In this document: one piece after another, positions 63,999 through 64,000 of the stretch
How positions within the stretch are numbered: the stretch's first letter is position 1
How the letters are laid out: the number at the start of each line of letters is the position of its first letter
Assembly (NCBI RefSeq): GCF_030643825.1
Contig: NZ_CP101717.1
Location: forward strand, 868,001-932,000
DNA from: Salinispirillum sp. LH 10-3-1
GTDB lineage: Bacteria > Pseudomonadota > Gammaproteobacteria > Pseudomonadales > Natronospirillaceae
DNA length: 64,000 bases
Direction of reading: 5' to 3'
The notes under the pieces: generated by a model
Told to the model about the DNA's origin: nothing
The model's database searches: none
Seen by the model: only the letters and a program-made list of their open reading frames with translations
Translations under genes and position numbers: made by a program

Positions 63999-64000
63999 TG
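63998..64000 (+). other. mraY: Probable start codon of mraY at the window edge
   Basis: The last bases read TAATG: the murF stop and an ATG at 63998-64000, with AGGAG ten bases upstream. In the conserved cluster mraY follows murF, so this is probably its start. No coding sequence is inside the window. Confidence 0.5.

Overview
The window reads as a chromosomal segment of a gammaproteobacterium. The evidence is gene order: lpoA-yraN-diaA-dolP divergent from rsmI, then rnpB, then the start of the division and cell-wall cluster (mraZ-rsmH-ftsL-ftsI-murE-murF-mraY), plus asmA-mutY-yggX, holD-rimI, and a meso-DAP type MurE. A marine Oceanospirillales-like bacterium is my best guess, at low confidence. 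The c-di-GMP network, chemoreceptor and FruB-type PTS protein fit a free-living motile heterotroph.

Layout. (1) 1-11125: an A+T-rich block of eight signalling genes: response-regulator-EAL (cut by the window edge), hybrid kinase with Hpt, EAL-HDOD, an exported SUOX-like protein, membrane histidine kinase, HTH-receiver regulator, receiver with a dead HD-GYP, and a receiver-kinase. Many of the domains are degenerate, so the block looks built on binding and phosphotransfer more than on c-di-GMP chemistry; only the first EAL looks catalytically intact. (2) 11133-16989: an AraC regulator divergent from a five-gene operon (flavin monooxygenase, BASS transporter, two SDR enzymes, TSUP permease), a candidate uptake-and-degradation pathway of unknown substrate. 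(3) 17025-27021, nearly all minus strand: lipoprotein L,D-transpeptidase, methyltransferase, DUF2750 plus YafJ-like amidotransferase, asparaginase II, tRNA-Phe, yggX, a REP doublet, mutY, asmA-like, ilvD. (4) 27274-36398: chemoreceptor, PilZ protein, msrA, a small exported protein, btuF-cobU-pyrF, argA, doxX, MFS transporter. (5) 36804-44352: a fructose PTS gene broken by a frameshift and a 3' truncation, a RelE-type toxin-antitoxin module beside the break, and an RND/LolA-like/outer-membrane-protein operon. (6) 44602-52539: leuA, a HolD-like gene with rimI, gcvT-gcvH-gcvR, ppa, aroA, a tandem universal stress protein. (7) 52665-64000: envelope genes, rnpB and the cell-wall cluster.

Within the regions, translational coupling is common: ATGA or TAATG overlaps link most genes of the cell-wall cluster, the monooxygenase operon, the RND operon and lpoA-yraN-diaA-dolP. 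Clear non-coding signals are a tRNA-Phe gene with its own promoter and terminator, rnpB with its promoter, ten-base-phased MraZ boxes, three consecutive inverted repeats between rnpB and mraZ, an 18-base palindrome upstream of the antitoxin gene, and several terminator-type hairpins. No CRISPR array, insertion sequence or prophage was seen.
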